Shown here: positions 1 through 12,314 of the stretch, one piece after another
Layout: every line of letters begins with the position of its first letter
Numbering within the stretch: position 1 is the first letter of the stretch
From: Plasmodium malariae
Lineage: Eukaryota > Apicomplexa > Aconoidasida > Haemosporida > Plasmodiidae
Assembly: GCF_900090045.1 (NCBI RefSeq)
Contig: NC_041786.1
Coordinates: 2,970,501 to 3,034,500 of the forward strand
DNA: 64,000 nucleotides
Direction: 5' to 3'
Notes under the pieces: model-generated
What the model was told of the DNA's origin: nothing
Database searches by the model: none
What the model saw: the letters and a program-made list of their open reading frames with translations, nothing else
Made by a program: the position numbers and the translations under genes

Positions 1-1
1 A

Positions 2-1210
2 AGAAATTGCCGTTTAAGTACAACTCAGTCAAAACTGTCTAATGAACACTTAAAAAAAATTAAGGAATTCAGAAAAACTACCAATTTATCTATCAGCATA
101 TGCAGAAGTATTTTAAGTAATAATAATTATGACATTGGTAAAAGCGTAAATTATATTTTTCAAAATTTAAATGAAAATTACGAAAATAGAAAGAAGAAAT
201 TAACAGAAGGTTATTACTGCTTATCATCGGAGGGCAATTTGATAGGAATAACTGAATTAAACAGCTTCAATGATTTAATATCAGAGAACATATATTTTAA
301 AGAGTTGTTAATAAATTTGTGCAACGGTTTAATGAATGATAATATCAATAGAAAAACAAATTACTTAAATATAGATAATCAAAAAATTTCGCACTATATG
401 CATTTATTCTATAAAAACAACAAAATATATATTGACAAAAAATTAGAAAATATTGAAGATATAAATACTTTTAAGCAAATTTATTTTAATAGAAGTATTA
501 ACCAATTAATTAAATACACTTCCTACATTTTAAATGACTATATATTTTTAAGGAAATATTTCATACTGAATTTAGATTATTTAAATCAATTAGACCATTT
601 AGATAATTTATATGATATTACTATAAATGCATATATAATAAAAAAAAGATATCATCATAAAGAAGTACGAATCGACGATTTTATTTTGTGTAAAGGCTTT
701 TCGTTTGCATTTTTGCTCATAAAATCTAGTGAAAAGCTTACTGATGAGAGTATATTAATACTTGAAAAGTTAGCCTCCATTATTTGTATAAATATGCTAA
801 TATATAAATCAAAACATTGTTCAAAATCAAATTTAAATAAGTTTGACATTCATAATTGTTTTCAACACAATTTTTGCAATTCTTCTATTAATAATTTAGG
901 CATAAAAGAAAAGAAAAAAATGGATATAAAACACATAGAACAAATACGCCTAACAAATTCTAATAAAGAAAATTCAGAAGGTACAAAAGGCTGTAATGAA
1001 GATTGCGATGATTTTTTACAAAAAAAAGTTCAATCCATATGCTTATTAAGTGACTACTTGGAAAAATTAGGTCATCAAAAATTAAAAAGTATTTGTACGG
1101 ATAATACAACTTTTTTAAAATTAATTACCGTATTAGAGCAAGAATTGAAGATTAAAATTTACACGAACATGATGTATTCTATGCTTAATGAGGATATCGT
1201 CATTTTGTAG
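2..1210 (+). CDS. Elongation factor Ts, organellar (5' end outside window)
   Basis: The frame is open from the first bases of the window to the TAG at 1208-1210, so the start codon lies upstream. The predicted part is about 402 residues. EF-Ts is the guanine-nucleotide exchange factor for organellar EF-Tu. The first part (about bases 50-165) resembles the EF-Ts N-terminal UBA-like helix bundle, with IKEFRKTTNLSISICRSIL in place of the usual KELRERTGAGMMDCKKAL. It is followed by EGYYCLSSEGNLIGITELNS, which matches the beta-strand of the EF-Ts dimerisation domain (usually EGxVxxxxxGxxGxxVExNxETDFV). The TDFV signature is replaced by FNDLISEN, and an Asn/Lys-rich insert follows the core. The family is supported by motif order; apicoplast or mitochondrial location cannot be decided without the N-terminus. 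It converges on the next gene. Confidence 0.72.
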   Translation, partial: RNCRLSTTQSKLSNEHLKKIKEFRKTTNLSISICRSILSNNNYDIGKSVNYIFQNLNENYENRKKKLTEGYYCLSSEGNLIGITELNSFNDLISENIYFKELLINLCNGLMNDNINRKTNYLNIDNQKISHYMHLFYKNNKIYIDKKLENIEDINTFKQIYFNRSINQLIKYTSYILNDYIFLRKYFILNLDYLNQLDHLDNLYDITINAYIIKKRYHHKEVRIDDFILCKGFSFAFLLIKSSEKLTDESILILEKLASIICINMLIYKSKHCSKSNLNKFDIHNCFQHNFCNSSINNLGIKEKKKMDIKHIEQIRLTNSNKENSEGTKGCNEDCDDFLQKKVQSICLLSDYLEKLGHQKLKSICTDNTTFLKLITVLEQELKIKIYTNMMYSMLNEDIVIL

Positions 1211-1900
1211 TTTTCCTATTGCTTCTTATGTATAACGGAAAAACAGTACTCAAGTTTGTTATGTACAGCACAAAGTGTTCTGTTATAAATGAACAAATAT
1301 GTTTACCTACACAAATACACACGTGACTACATATTATACCTTTTCGTAGTTGTAATTACTTTTTATAAAAGAGAATCAGCATTACATGTAATATTATTTT
1401 ATAAACGTCAATCTTTAATATATTGTAAAATATATTAATAAAATTTTTTTTATATACCAGTGTTCTTTTTTAAGAAGAAATTATATTCTTAATAGGTGGA
1501 AAAAAAAAAAAAAAGTTTGAAGATATGTTTGAAAACAAAAACACAAATTTTAATACATAATATATAATAATACAAAATTACAAAAAAGTTGGATAAAACA
1601 ATGCAGACATTTTGACCATATGAATTTTTTTAGTTATAATTTTTTTTTTTTTTTTTTGTTCATTTATATTGCATTTGGAAGGGTTTAAATTAAAACTTAT
1701 GTTCTTTTGAGTTTGAATTACTGCTATTTAGAATATGTATACTTCAAATGTTAGGAAATTATCCTTTTGTTTAAAGCTTGCACATTTAATAAATTATTGC
1801 TTTCGTTACGCAGATTTTCTTTCGTTATTTCTTTTTGTCATTTTGTTGATTTCTCACTTTCTCATTTTTTTATTTTCTTTCTTTCTTTCTTTTTTTCTTT
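1211..1900. other. Convergent intergenic region
   Basis: This 690-base AT-rich spacer lies between the tail of the EF-Ts gene and the tail of the large minus-strand gene. It holds poly-A and poly-T runs (about 1500-1515, 1640-1658) and TTTC-type microsatellite near 1875-1895. It presumably contains the two 3' untranslated regions. No reading frame or structured RNA stood out. Confidence 0.6.
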
Positions 1901-4900
1901 TTAAATAATGTTACTTTTAAATTTATTACACGCAGGTTCGTCCATAAATTTCGTGCTTGAGGAATAGTTCTCACTGTAGGATGTAAATACATTATTTGGT
2001 TCTAAAAAATATCTTTTGAAACATGTATTTGTATCACTTGAATATTGCGGCATACATATATTTTCTCTTGTTCGTAAAGAATTCATGAAATAATCTTTTT
2101 CGTTTAGTATTTCATTGCTTTCTTTATTCTTTGAGGGAATATCATTATTATTGTTTAGAAACTGTAGGATATTATTTCTCGCAAACAAATGGCTCTCTTC
2201 GCTATTCTTAACATTTTTCAAATTACTTCGGATTGATGTACACATGTTTATCCTTTGTTCACAATCATAATTGGGCTCCTCTTCATCATTTAAATAATCA
2301 AAAAGGTTTATAGATGGGTTTGTAAAATAATCATTTTTTTTTCTTATTTTTTTTTCCTTATCCTTTTCTGTTTCTTGCAATTTTTTTTTGTTAGCTTCTT
2401 CTAACTGTATCCTTTTTTTCCTTTTTTCCACATTATTGCTTCTTTTAATAACACCATTTACATTTTCCTTTTGGTTATTTTTACTCAACTTTTTAATATC
2501 TCCTATGTTGTCATTTTTGTTCTTTATTTGAGGATTTGTTTCATACGTATGTTCACATGTTCGTATATTAGTTGTGCTAATTTGATGATATTCATTTGTC
2601 TGTTTTTTTCCTGTTTCTTTGTTTAAAGGATGATTATGAAAAAACATTTTTCCCATTTTTTCTATATTAATTTTGTTCTGTTCGTTAGTATTAGTTTTAT
2701 CATAAAATATATTTGTTCCATATGTATTAATAGTATCATTTAGGGTAGGAGTTTTATAATAATTATAAGAATTCCAATTTTTATTATTCTTTTTTATAAA
2801 AAAGGGAATGTTGTTCATATTGCGAACTCTTAACATGTTAATATCATAGGAAAAATTTTTATTTATTGTTCTTAAAAAAAAGTTAGTGCTACTATTGCAA
2901 GCAACATTTTCATTGCTACAAGACTTATTTTTAAATTCAGTTGCATTAATGAAGTAAGCAAAATTTTTCTTCCTATTATCTGAATTTGTTCCAGTGTTCG
3001 CCTTAATACAATACGGATAACGAATGTTATGAAATTTTTGGTTATTCTCTTCCTTTTCATTTAATATACTTCCTTTACTCATGGTTGATATTTTGCTGAC
3101 ATCACTGTAGTTACTAGTATAGGCATTTTTGAAATCAAATAAAAATGATTTAATACTTGAATTATCAAAACTACATAATTTTCTATTTGAAATTAAAAAT
3201 TTCACATTATCCAAATTATCACAGTGTTCGCAATTCTCCAAGTCACCATAAATATTGTTTTTAAAAGGATCACTGCTATTTTTATAATGAAAACATTTAT
3301 TTACATTTTTAGAATTATTCTTTATATTTTTAAAGAAAATATTACTATTTATAGATTCTTCTTTAAAATTAGACTTGGTAAATAAATTATCCGTAGAATA
3401 ATTAACGTAAGATAAATCATCAAATTGGTTACTTTGTAAATTAATTATTTTTTCCTCTTTATTATTAGATATACGTTCTTTACTTTCTTCTAGTTGATCT
3501 TCAAAACATTCTCTTTTTATATCTACATCATTTTTTGGTGTTATATTGTGATAGTTGTATTTATTCAACACTTTTATTTTATGTTTGCAAATGGCACATG
3601 TATATATTTCTTTCTTCATATTATCGTTTTCTGAAGTATTAAAAATATCATAAACATAGCTATCATCACCATAGTTATCATCATCATAACTATATTCATC
3701 ACCCTTATAGCTTTTTAACTTAAATAGATATTTATCACAAAACATGCACTGTACATAATTGTTATTATTTACTATGCGTTTATTCCATCTGCGTATTTTC
3801 TCAATAATTTGATCTAGCTTTTTGGTATTAATAATATTTTTAGGTGATCTATAAAAATTGTCCTTTTCATTTGTTATATAATTTTCATGCATAAAATGAA
3901 AACCTTGTGATAAGTTATTATTAGAGTTGTAGAAACTATTATATAAATTTTCATTAGACTTATTTATTGTTTCGTTATCACTGTTATGTGTGCGACTATT
4001 CTCGGAGCACTTTTCCAAGAAATTGAAGTCTGTTTCTTTTTTGACCAATTCGTTTATGAGGAGTTTCCCATGTTTCTCATTGTTAAAGCAATCGTTACTA
4101 TCACCATCACTATCAACACTATTATCATCATCGTCATCATTATCATTATAATACGCAATGCCATTCCTCGGTATTGTTTCTTTTGTGTGTCTATACATAA
4201 TGCATTCTATCTTTTTTTCATTGTTCACTATATTAGTTATAGCATTAAAATCATTTTTTTTCTTAATTTCGCTTAAGGAATTAATAGAATTTATGTATTT
4301 TTTTGGTGTTAAATCACACTTTTTTAGTTTATCATTTTGTTCTATAAAAAAATTATTTTCGCTTCTCTTTTTAACTGAATTATTATGCAAATTATTATTT
4401 CCTTCATTAATTATAGTGTCTGAAGTGCTAATCTGATCACCTTGGTTATTATTATAATTTTCATTTTTTATAAAATTTAAATTTACACAATTATTATATA
4501 GTTCTTTATAATTACAGTTTAATAGGTCAAGAGATGTTAATTCATTATTATTAATCTTTAAATGGGAACAGTTCTCATCACGAAATGTCTTTTCCTTTAT
4601 TCGTACCATGTTGTTTTTGCTTCTTTGAATGCATTGCGCTTTTACTTCATTTTGTGCGCCATAGACCTGGAATTTCTTATCTGAAGGATATTCCTTTACG
4701 TCTTTACCAAATATATTCATATATTTTGCTGTGTCTCCCTCGCTTTTGACATCATTGAAATATGATATATTTTTTTCATTTTTGCCACCATTAAAGAAAG
4801 ATGCACTTTTTTCGTTCTTATCACCATTAAAGGGAGATGCACTTTTTTCGTTCTTATCACCATTAAAGGGAGATATCCCGTTTGTGCTCTTTTTCTTCAA

Positions 4901-7900
4901 TTTAGTTCTGTTTCTCCCTGGATTGTTACTTTGATTTTTCCTACCCTCCTTACTGCTATTTCTACTTCTACTATTATTATGACTGTTATTTTTACTGCTT
5001 CTACGACTGCTGTTGCATATGTTTATATCGTATTTTCCCCTTTTCCCAGCACTATCTTTTGAAATGTTAGTCAGCTCATTCGCATGGAATTTTTTGTGAA
5101 CAAATTTGGTAAATTTTTCACGTTTAGTTTCATTTACATCATTATTCATGTGATGAGGAATTACATCCTTATTTGTAGCACGCACCTCGTTCTCTAATTG
5201 GGTGAATGTAATAGATAAATTTCTATTTCTTTTTATATCCCTTGAATAACGCCTTGATATATTTTTTTTTTGTTGGTACTTTTCATTAAAACTGTCCATG
5301 TATAATTTTGATGCATTTTTTTTTATTTCTATATCTTCTTTTACTTTATCCACTTGTAAACTTTTGTCGAATTTCGACATAAGTATTGTGTGCATATCAT
5401 TATAACTATTACTTCGTAGCAATCTCGATCCACTATTACAAAGAGTATTGACAATTTTTTCATATGAGCAATTTAATTCATATCTATTTTTGCTTCTATC
5501 AACATGGTTAATTGTATTATAGTTATTTTCATGAAGAATAAAGAAGTATTCATTTTGTGCTGCATTATCTTCGCCATTCAATGATGTAATGCTTTCTCCA
5601 TTGCGTGCTTCATTATGTTCTCCATTACGTGCTGCATTATATTCTCCATTACGTGCTGCATTATATTCTCCATTACGTGCTGCATTATATTCTCCATTAC
5701 GTGCTGCATTATATTCTCCATTACGTGCTGCATTATATTCTCCATTACATGCTGCATTATATTCTCCATTACATGCTGCATTATATTCTCCATTACGTGC
5801 TGCATTATATTCTCCATTACGTGCTGCATTAAATCCTGCATTTCCCTTTTTACACTTATTTTTTCTACTTGCATATTTATAGTCTAACTGTTTTAGTAGT
5901 TTTAAACTGTTAGACGTGTCGCATTTGTTTGTATTTTTATCAGAAAATTTAAAATAATTATGATTATTATTATCATTACTATTGTCGTTATTATTATCAT
6001 TATAATTATTATTATCGTTACTACTGTCGTTGCTATTATCGTTGCTATTATCGTTATTATTACTGTTACTATTTTTATTAGTCTGCGCCAAATTGGATGA
6101 ATTTATGAAGTATTCATTCTTAAATGGTTGGGAAAAATTCGCGTCATTTTGTAAGATATCTAAGTTATTATTTACCTTACGATCTTGAGCTCTAAATTTA
6201 TTATTCGTCTGATATATATTATTATCTGCCACCACATGATTATTTTTAAGATCTAATGACTTTATTAAATCACATGAATTCTCAAATGTTTTTCCTTCTT
6301 TATTATTACGATGTAAATTTTCATATTTAATATTTCCCTTTAGTAACTTCGAACTACTCAGATAAGAATTTACATTATTTAAACTTTTATCCATAATATT
6401 ATCATCATTTTTATTATCATAAATTTCATTTTTAGTATATTCCATTTTTTTGTCTATATTATTTGGAATATTCGAGTTAGCTTCTTTATTTTTCATAAAT
6501 TCTTTCTTTATTCTCTCTCCTGAAGTGCAGTTTTTCCTACTCATTTTGCTATATAATAAATCGATATAACTTTTCTTGTTTGTGCTTATATTTGAAGATA
6601 CAAAATTGACATTCTCATTGTTAGCAATAAAATTTTCGCTTTTATTATCTCTTTCTTTTCCATTAAAACTTGCGATATCATCACCACTTGTTCTTTCACC
6701 AATGGGAGATGCACTTCTTCGAATTATATTGCTATTGATATAACTAATGTTGTAACCTTTGTTCATGGTAGGAAAATGGTTAATGTTCTTTTCAATATTA
6801 CAGTGGGAAAGTTTTTCCATTGTATTATCCCTATCATACTCCGTGTTCTGAAGGAAACAATTATTAATTCTTGCATTGATATTATCACTTACAGATTTTA
6901 AGCTTTTTATGTTTTTCCTTTGATCTAATTTATGCACACGTTCATAACTAAGCCTATTGTTAACCAGTTCTGAGGCGTTTCCAAATTTTTTAGAAATAAA
7001 GTCCCTTTTTTTATTGCCAGATAAAATACTATAAAGGTACTTATTCTTTTCAAATAGAAATAAACCTTTTTTATAGGAAAAGTAACGAAAGTACTTTTTA
7101 ATGTATCTATTTTTTTTATCAGAAGAAGGAATATAATGCGCAGCATATTTTTTTAAGTTATATAACAAATTATCAGAATTTCTTTTATGTTTTATGCCCA
7201 TATTTGCTGTATAGCACAAGAAGTATTTAGACAGCTTCACAACGAGCAAGGGTTTACAGTCATTTCTAAAATAATTTTCCCTTAAATAGGAATTCCTAAA
7301 GTTATTGTTTCTTTTCACTTTTACCCGTATCTTTTTTGAGGTAGAAGAAGTAATTCCTTTTTCTTTTTCTGTACAATTTATCAATTTTGACATATTATAA
7401 ACATGCTCTTTATTCTCTACTTCCTTCGCTTCACTAATTTTTTCCATATTTTTTATTCCAATTTCCTCCCCTCCAACTTGTAAGTTGGTTTGGTCTATAT
7501 AATAAAACGGACAGCCTTCCTTTTTTGCACTGTTTTCTTTATTATCGTTTTTGTACTGTTTTTCAGTAAAATCTCCAGATTTGCTTTTCATTGGAACGTC
7601 TTCATTTGTTCCCAATATGTTGTTTCTCTTTTCTACATAATTTGTTTCAACGACATTTAAATATTTTTCTATTCTTTTTATTCTTTTCTCTGTTTGAATG
7701 TAGACATCTATAAAATCTATGTGATTAGAATATAAGTCAATAATTAAATTTTTTTTATTTTTCACGTTATTACTATCACAATCATGAGAAAACAAAAAAA
7801 AACTACCATCTTCATCATCTGAATTATGTAATTCACTTTTGTGAGATACACAACTTCTATTAAGTTGATATAAAAGTTCATTTATTAGAGTTATATCCAT

Positions 7901-10550
7901 TTTAAACTTGTCCTTAATATGGTTTCCTTCAGACATATCTTTATTTTTAAACGTATTATAAATATTTTTATTAATACAACTTCTCATGTACTTTAAATAA
8001 TGATACTCCTCAAGCAACATAAATTTCAGTTTATGTTTATATTTATTATAAAATGATAGCATATTCATCATCAATTCTTTCTTCTCCTTAATTTCCTTCT
8101 GCTTGTTATCCCATCTGAGGAATTTAACGCTATCCCTACTGTCCGTGTGAGTATCGTTATTCAAGTGAAAAATATTTCTGTCATGTATTTGTTTACCTGC
8201 TTCTTTACAGTCTGTACCTGTTTGTTCACCGTTTGCTTTACTTGCCCCTTTGCATCCGGTAGGACATAAGTTCATATATGTTTCAAGTTCATCCAGTAAA
8301 TTCCCCATTTTTTCATCTCCATTATTTCCTTTATTTTTAAGCATATTTTTGTCAACTTTCTTTTTACATAATTTTTCATCCAAATCGTCTTTTTTCGCCA
8401 GTCGGTTCACATTTGTATTGTTATTGTGCATAAAATCATTTTGACCTTTACCTGTATATAGGGTACTCTTTTCAGTGTCCTGATTATTCCTGCTGCTGTT
8501 TTTGTTTCTGTTTCTGTTTCTGTATGTGATGTTCGAGTTAATGTTATCTCTGTTGATGCAATCATCATTGTGATAATAGCTTCCGTTACGTTTGTTATTA
8601 TCGCTGTTACCTTTAGTGTACTTAATATTGTAATTATTACGATAATTACTATCATAATTATTAGCATAATGATTGTCATAATGTTCGTCATAATTATTAG
8701 AATCATGGGTATGAAAATCCTTTAACATAGAACGAATGATACGCACCTGTTCGCCTGAAATATTCCCGTCCTTAAAATTTGCTGAACTAGAATGCATGCT
8801 GTATTTAACAAATTTATTCTGTGAAGACTTATTGCGTTGCTTTTTTACTTTATTAAGGTATATATTACGCATACTATTTCTTATGATTTTATTATTTCTA
8901 TATAATGTATATTTTGGTATTCTTATATATTTTTCTATATTTTTTGTTCCTTTATATTTTGCTTGCACTAGCAGTTGCAAATTCAATTTTTTTCTTTTTT
9001 TCTTTAAAAATAAAAACAGGAATTTATTATTTGATGAGTTATAAAAATTATGCAGAACGCCATTATCCGACTTATTACTTAATGACTTTATTATGTTAAC
9101 ACTATTTTTTGTTTCCCTTTTTTTATTAAAAGTAACACTGTTTAACGTGTTATCCGTAGGAATATTGTTGCATTCATTTCTAAGAGTAAAAGTTTCGTTC
9201 TTTCTTTTTAAATTTGATTTTCTCTCTTTTGTAGTTTTATCTTTATGACTCTTTCTGTATGCTTTGTCTTTCTGCACGCGTTCGTATGCCATTTCTTTAT
9301 TTATTTTAACGTTTCTAGGAGCACTATTGTAATTTATGCAAGAAGTACAGCTTTCTCCACCATAATTACTACTGCAGGAGTGTATGCAATAATCGTTATT
9401 TGGATTTATATTACTGCTATTAGTGCTTCTACTGATGGTTTTACTACTGCTTCTATTGATACCTCCCTTTTTGGATAATATTTTCTCCCTTTTACTAAGT
9501 ATTTTTCTGTGCTTAAGGCTTTTATTTGAACCGTTTTCGTGCGCACCTTCATTTTTATGTACTCTTTTGTAGTGTTCATTATCCTGTCCATTGCTATAAT
9601 TCTGTTCAGTCCTCTTTTCTAGTTCTTTTCCCTTTTTTACCTTCTCTATTACATTGTCGTTTCTTGCCTTTTCGACTACTTTGTCGTATTTTACCTTTTC
9701 GACTACGTTGTCCTCTTTTACCTTTTCTGTTGCCTTTTCCTTTTTTTCCTTTTCTTTTACTTTCTTATTCTCCATATCCATTTGGTTCTTTTTTTTTTTT
9801 TCCCATTCCTCCTCGTAGTTTTGATTATTGAACGGAAAATAATTTTTTAATTTTTCATATTCACAAATACTTGGCGTTTTGTGGAATTTCTCACTATCAC
9901 CAGAAATGGAAGAAAATGGAACGTCCTTCGAATAAACATTTTCATTAATTTTTAAAGATGAATCTATTTTTCTTTTATCATTCAAAACTTTTTTCAGTTG
10001 AATAACTGATTCTGTTAAATGGTCTGCATTTTCATCATTAAAATTTTTGCTTTTTCCATATTCTTTTTGATTATTTAATTCAGCATTTATACTTTTCAAT
10101 TTATTATTTTTTTTTCTTAATTTTTCATTTTTGTTTTTTATATTTTCCTCTTCAATACTTTTAAATATTCTTTGAAATAGGGTATTTTCTCTAATATTAG
10201 ACAATCCTAATTTATTATTACGAAAGATCAAGTTGTAATCATAAAAAACTTCATTACAGCAAAAGGCATTCTCATTTTTATGTTTTGCTATAGGCGCTTC
10301 AGCATTTATGTCCTGTTTGTTATCTTTTATATTGCATTCATTATCTTTATCATATAAATCTTCACTAAAGATTTTAACAGCTGTTGTTTTTTTTATTTTA
10401 TGAATATCATCTTTGTAAAATGAATCATCACCACTCTTTTCTTGTGTCCCACAATTCTGTATTTTCCTAATGCTCTTTTTGGATTCAGCTAACTCGTTTA
10501 CTAGACTGTAAAAATAAAACATCCAAATACGCTTTTATACATACATATAC

Positions 10551-10582
<32 letters not shown>

Positions 10583-10770
10583 CGTACATTATTACATTCT
10601 AAACAAGTAGCGCTTTGAATATCACACGCAATTGTGCATTTCCTTCGATGCGAAGTTCATATGTGTTTATAAATACACTAATGATATAATATATATATTG
10701 ACATTTTTGCGTACCTTTCTAAATTTTTATCTTCCGTGGGTACTAGCGTAAAACATTTCTGTATGAGCAT
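1901..10770 (-). CDS. Giant conserved Plasmodium-type protein of unknown function with a zinc-ribbon-like motif
   Basis: I model two exons: 10770-10715 and 10505-1901, giving 2886 residues. The long frame alone starts at 10522, but its first codons read through TTTTTACAG, a typical acceptor. A short upstream exon starts with ATG at 10770-10768 and ends in AG before GTACGC. The phases join (AG|T = Ser), giving TEDKNLESLVNELAESKKSI across the junction. The protein is mostly Lys/Asn/Asp-rich low complexity with coiled-coil-like stretches. Two tandem repeats are listed separately. About residues 2272-2325 (bases 3748-3587) contain CMFC and CAIC pairs about 50 residues apart, downstream of a basic helix with IRRWNKR. 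I do not recognise a family. A nuclear or nucleic-acid role is possible but not shown. It is followed on the same strand, upstream, by the TREP gene. Confidence 0.85.
4740..4885 (-). repeat. 36-bp tandem repeat inside the large gene (12-residue unit)
   Basis: About four copies of a 12-residue unit are seen, read on the minus strand as SPFNGDKNEKSA and variants. Copies at 4795-4870 are nearly identical in DNA and the outer ones are diverged. Length change in whole units keeps the frame. Confidence 0.8.
5572..5838 (-). repeat. 24-bp tandem repeat inside the large gene (GEYNAARN unit)
   Basis: About eleven to twelve copies of a 24-base unit encode GEYNAARN or GEYNAACN on the minus strand. The central copies (about 5625-5825) differ only by CGT/CAT changes (Arg/Cys), and the edge copies are degenerate (GEHNEARN, GESITSLN, GEDNAAQN). 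Because 24 is a multiple of 3 and no stop occurs, all other frames stay open and give shadow reading frames on both strands. Confidence 0.92.
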
Positions 10771-10939
10771 ATTACATTGAAGAAAATGAATTCTGAATTT
10801 GCTCAGAAACCATTACTAAGAATATTAAATTTTCAATTTACTTATATAACTTGATGATACATTGATTTGCCTTTTAATTCCTTATTGTGTCTTTTCACTT
10901 TTTCTTTTTTTTTTTTTCTTATTTCCCTTACTATTTTTA

Positions 10940-10979
<40 letters not shown>

Positions 10980-12314
10980 CTTTTATTTATTCATTTTTGA
11001 ATTAATAAACTTTTTGTGGTACCATTTTATTCGTTTAGCATAATATTAATTATATCTAAATTTTATAAATCCTATAATTATAAGATTCCTTTTTTTTTTT
11101 TAAGATAGTTATTGGAACATAGCATCATACACATGTGTGCTATGTTAAAAGCTATATATATCCCAGTTGTAAAAAGTGCGTTTATGCATTTTGCACATAC
11201 AATTTTATTGAATTATAAATATTTGTTTGCAATTCAAATTAAATAATCTTGAATAATTGTAAATGGAAATGTTTAATTAGTCTTTATTAAAAGTTTATAT
11301 AAATATAAATATAAATATGTACATTTATACATATACATATGTATATGTACTGTTGAGCTAGGAAGTAGTCATAATGTAAACTCTTGAAAAGTGTATACAC
11401 ATTAACTACAGCACACCAAATTTTCGCATAATCATTAAATTAAGATAGTAAAAATAAAAAAGAAGCAAAAAAAATTATAATTATTATAACTATAGATAAA
11501 AAAAAATATAAGTATTCCTAAATTTGTAGGAAAAATGAAAATCTAATGTAAAAGAATAAAAAAAAATTGAAAGCAATAAAAAACATTTCACAAAATTACA
11601 TATACATTTAATTGGAGGATATAGTCAGTTCACGCATATAATGGCAGATAGAATTTACAGAAAATACTGAAACGTTTTGAACAATGCATTATTAAGGCAA
11701 TTTTTAAAATATAATTTATGTTCATATGAAAAATATATAATCCTATTTTCTACATGTGCTCGAATAATACAGAAAAAAAAAGTGTAACGATGTGCCAGAG
11801 CATTTTTTTTTTCCATGTTAGATAAAAAAGAGTATTCATAAGATGAATAAATAAGTAGTTAAATGTGTCTTAATGTGTGTATATACATATGTATATCTGC
11901 CTATCTGCATATTCTCGTGTATGGACGCATTTAAGCAAGAATACATTACCCCTTGAAGTTACATCCTTCAGCGGTCACATTTCCTTTCGTAAAAATAAGA
12001 CTAACATGTGCCTTAATAAATGTTCGTAACGTTCTCATTTCATATATGCCTGTTACACCATTCTAGGAAAAAACTCAAGAGAGAGCTAGGATCTCTTGTT
12101 TAATTTTTTTTAGAATTTATGAATATAGTAAACTTTATATAATATTCATTTCGAATAAAATTAGTATGCCCATATGTGTACATCCATGCAAATTGCATTA
12201 CTTTTTTTTTTTTTTTCTTTTTTTTTATATTCCTTAAAATATGTTGTATGATCACTTTATATGTACTACAATACATCTAGCATATATATATATATATATG
12301 TAATATATTAGTAC
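10771..12314. other. Intergenic region between two minus-strand genes
   Basis: It must hold the promoter and 5' UTR of the 1901-10770 gene and the 3' UTR of the TREP gene. It is dominated by poly-T (notably 10949-10980), TA/ATAC microsatellite (about 11300-11350, 12283-12298) and poly-A. A 7-base-pair hairpin (12076-12098) followed by T-rich sequence is noted in the findings. No coding frame was seen. Confidence 0.6.

Noticed and set aside
5578..5887. Overlapping frames on both strands with HVMENIMQ, SPLRAALY and ITCCIIF repeats
   Set aside because: All are frame-shifted readings of the 24-bp coding repeat in the 1901-10770 gene.
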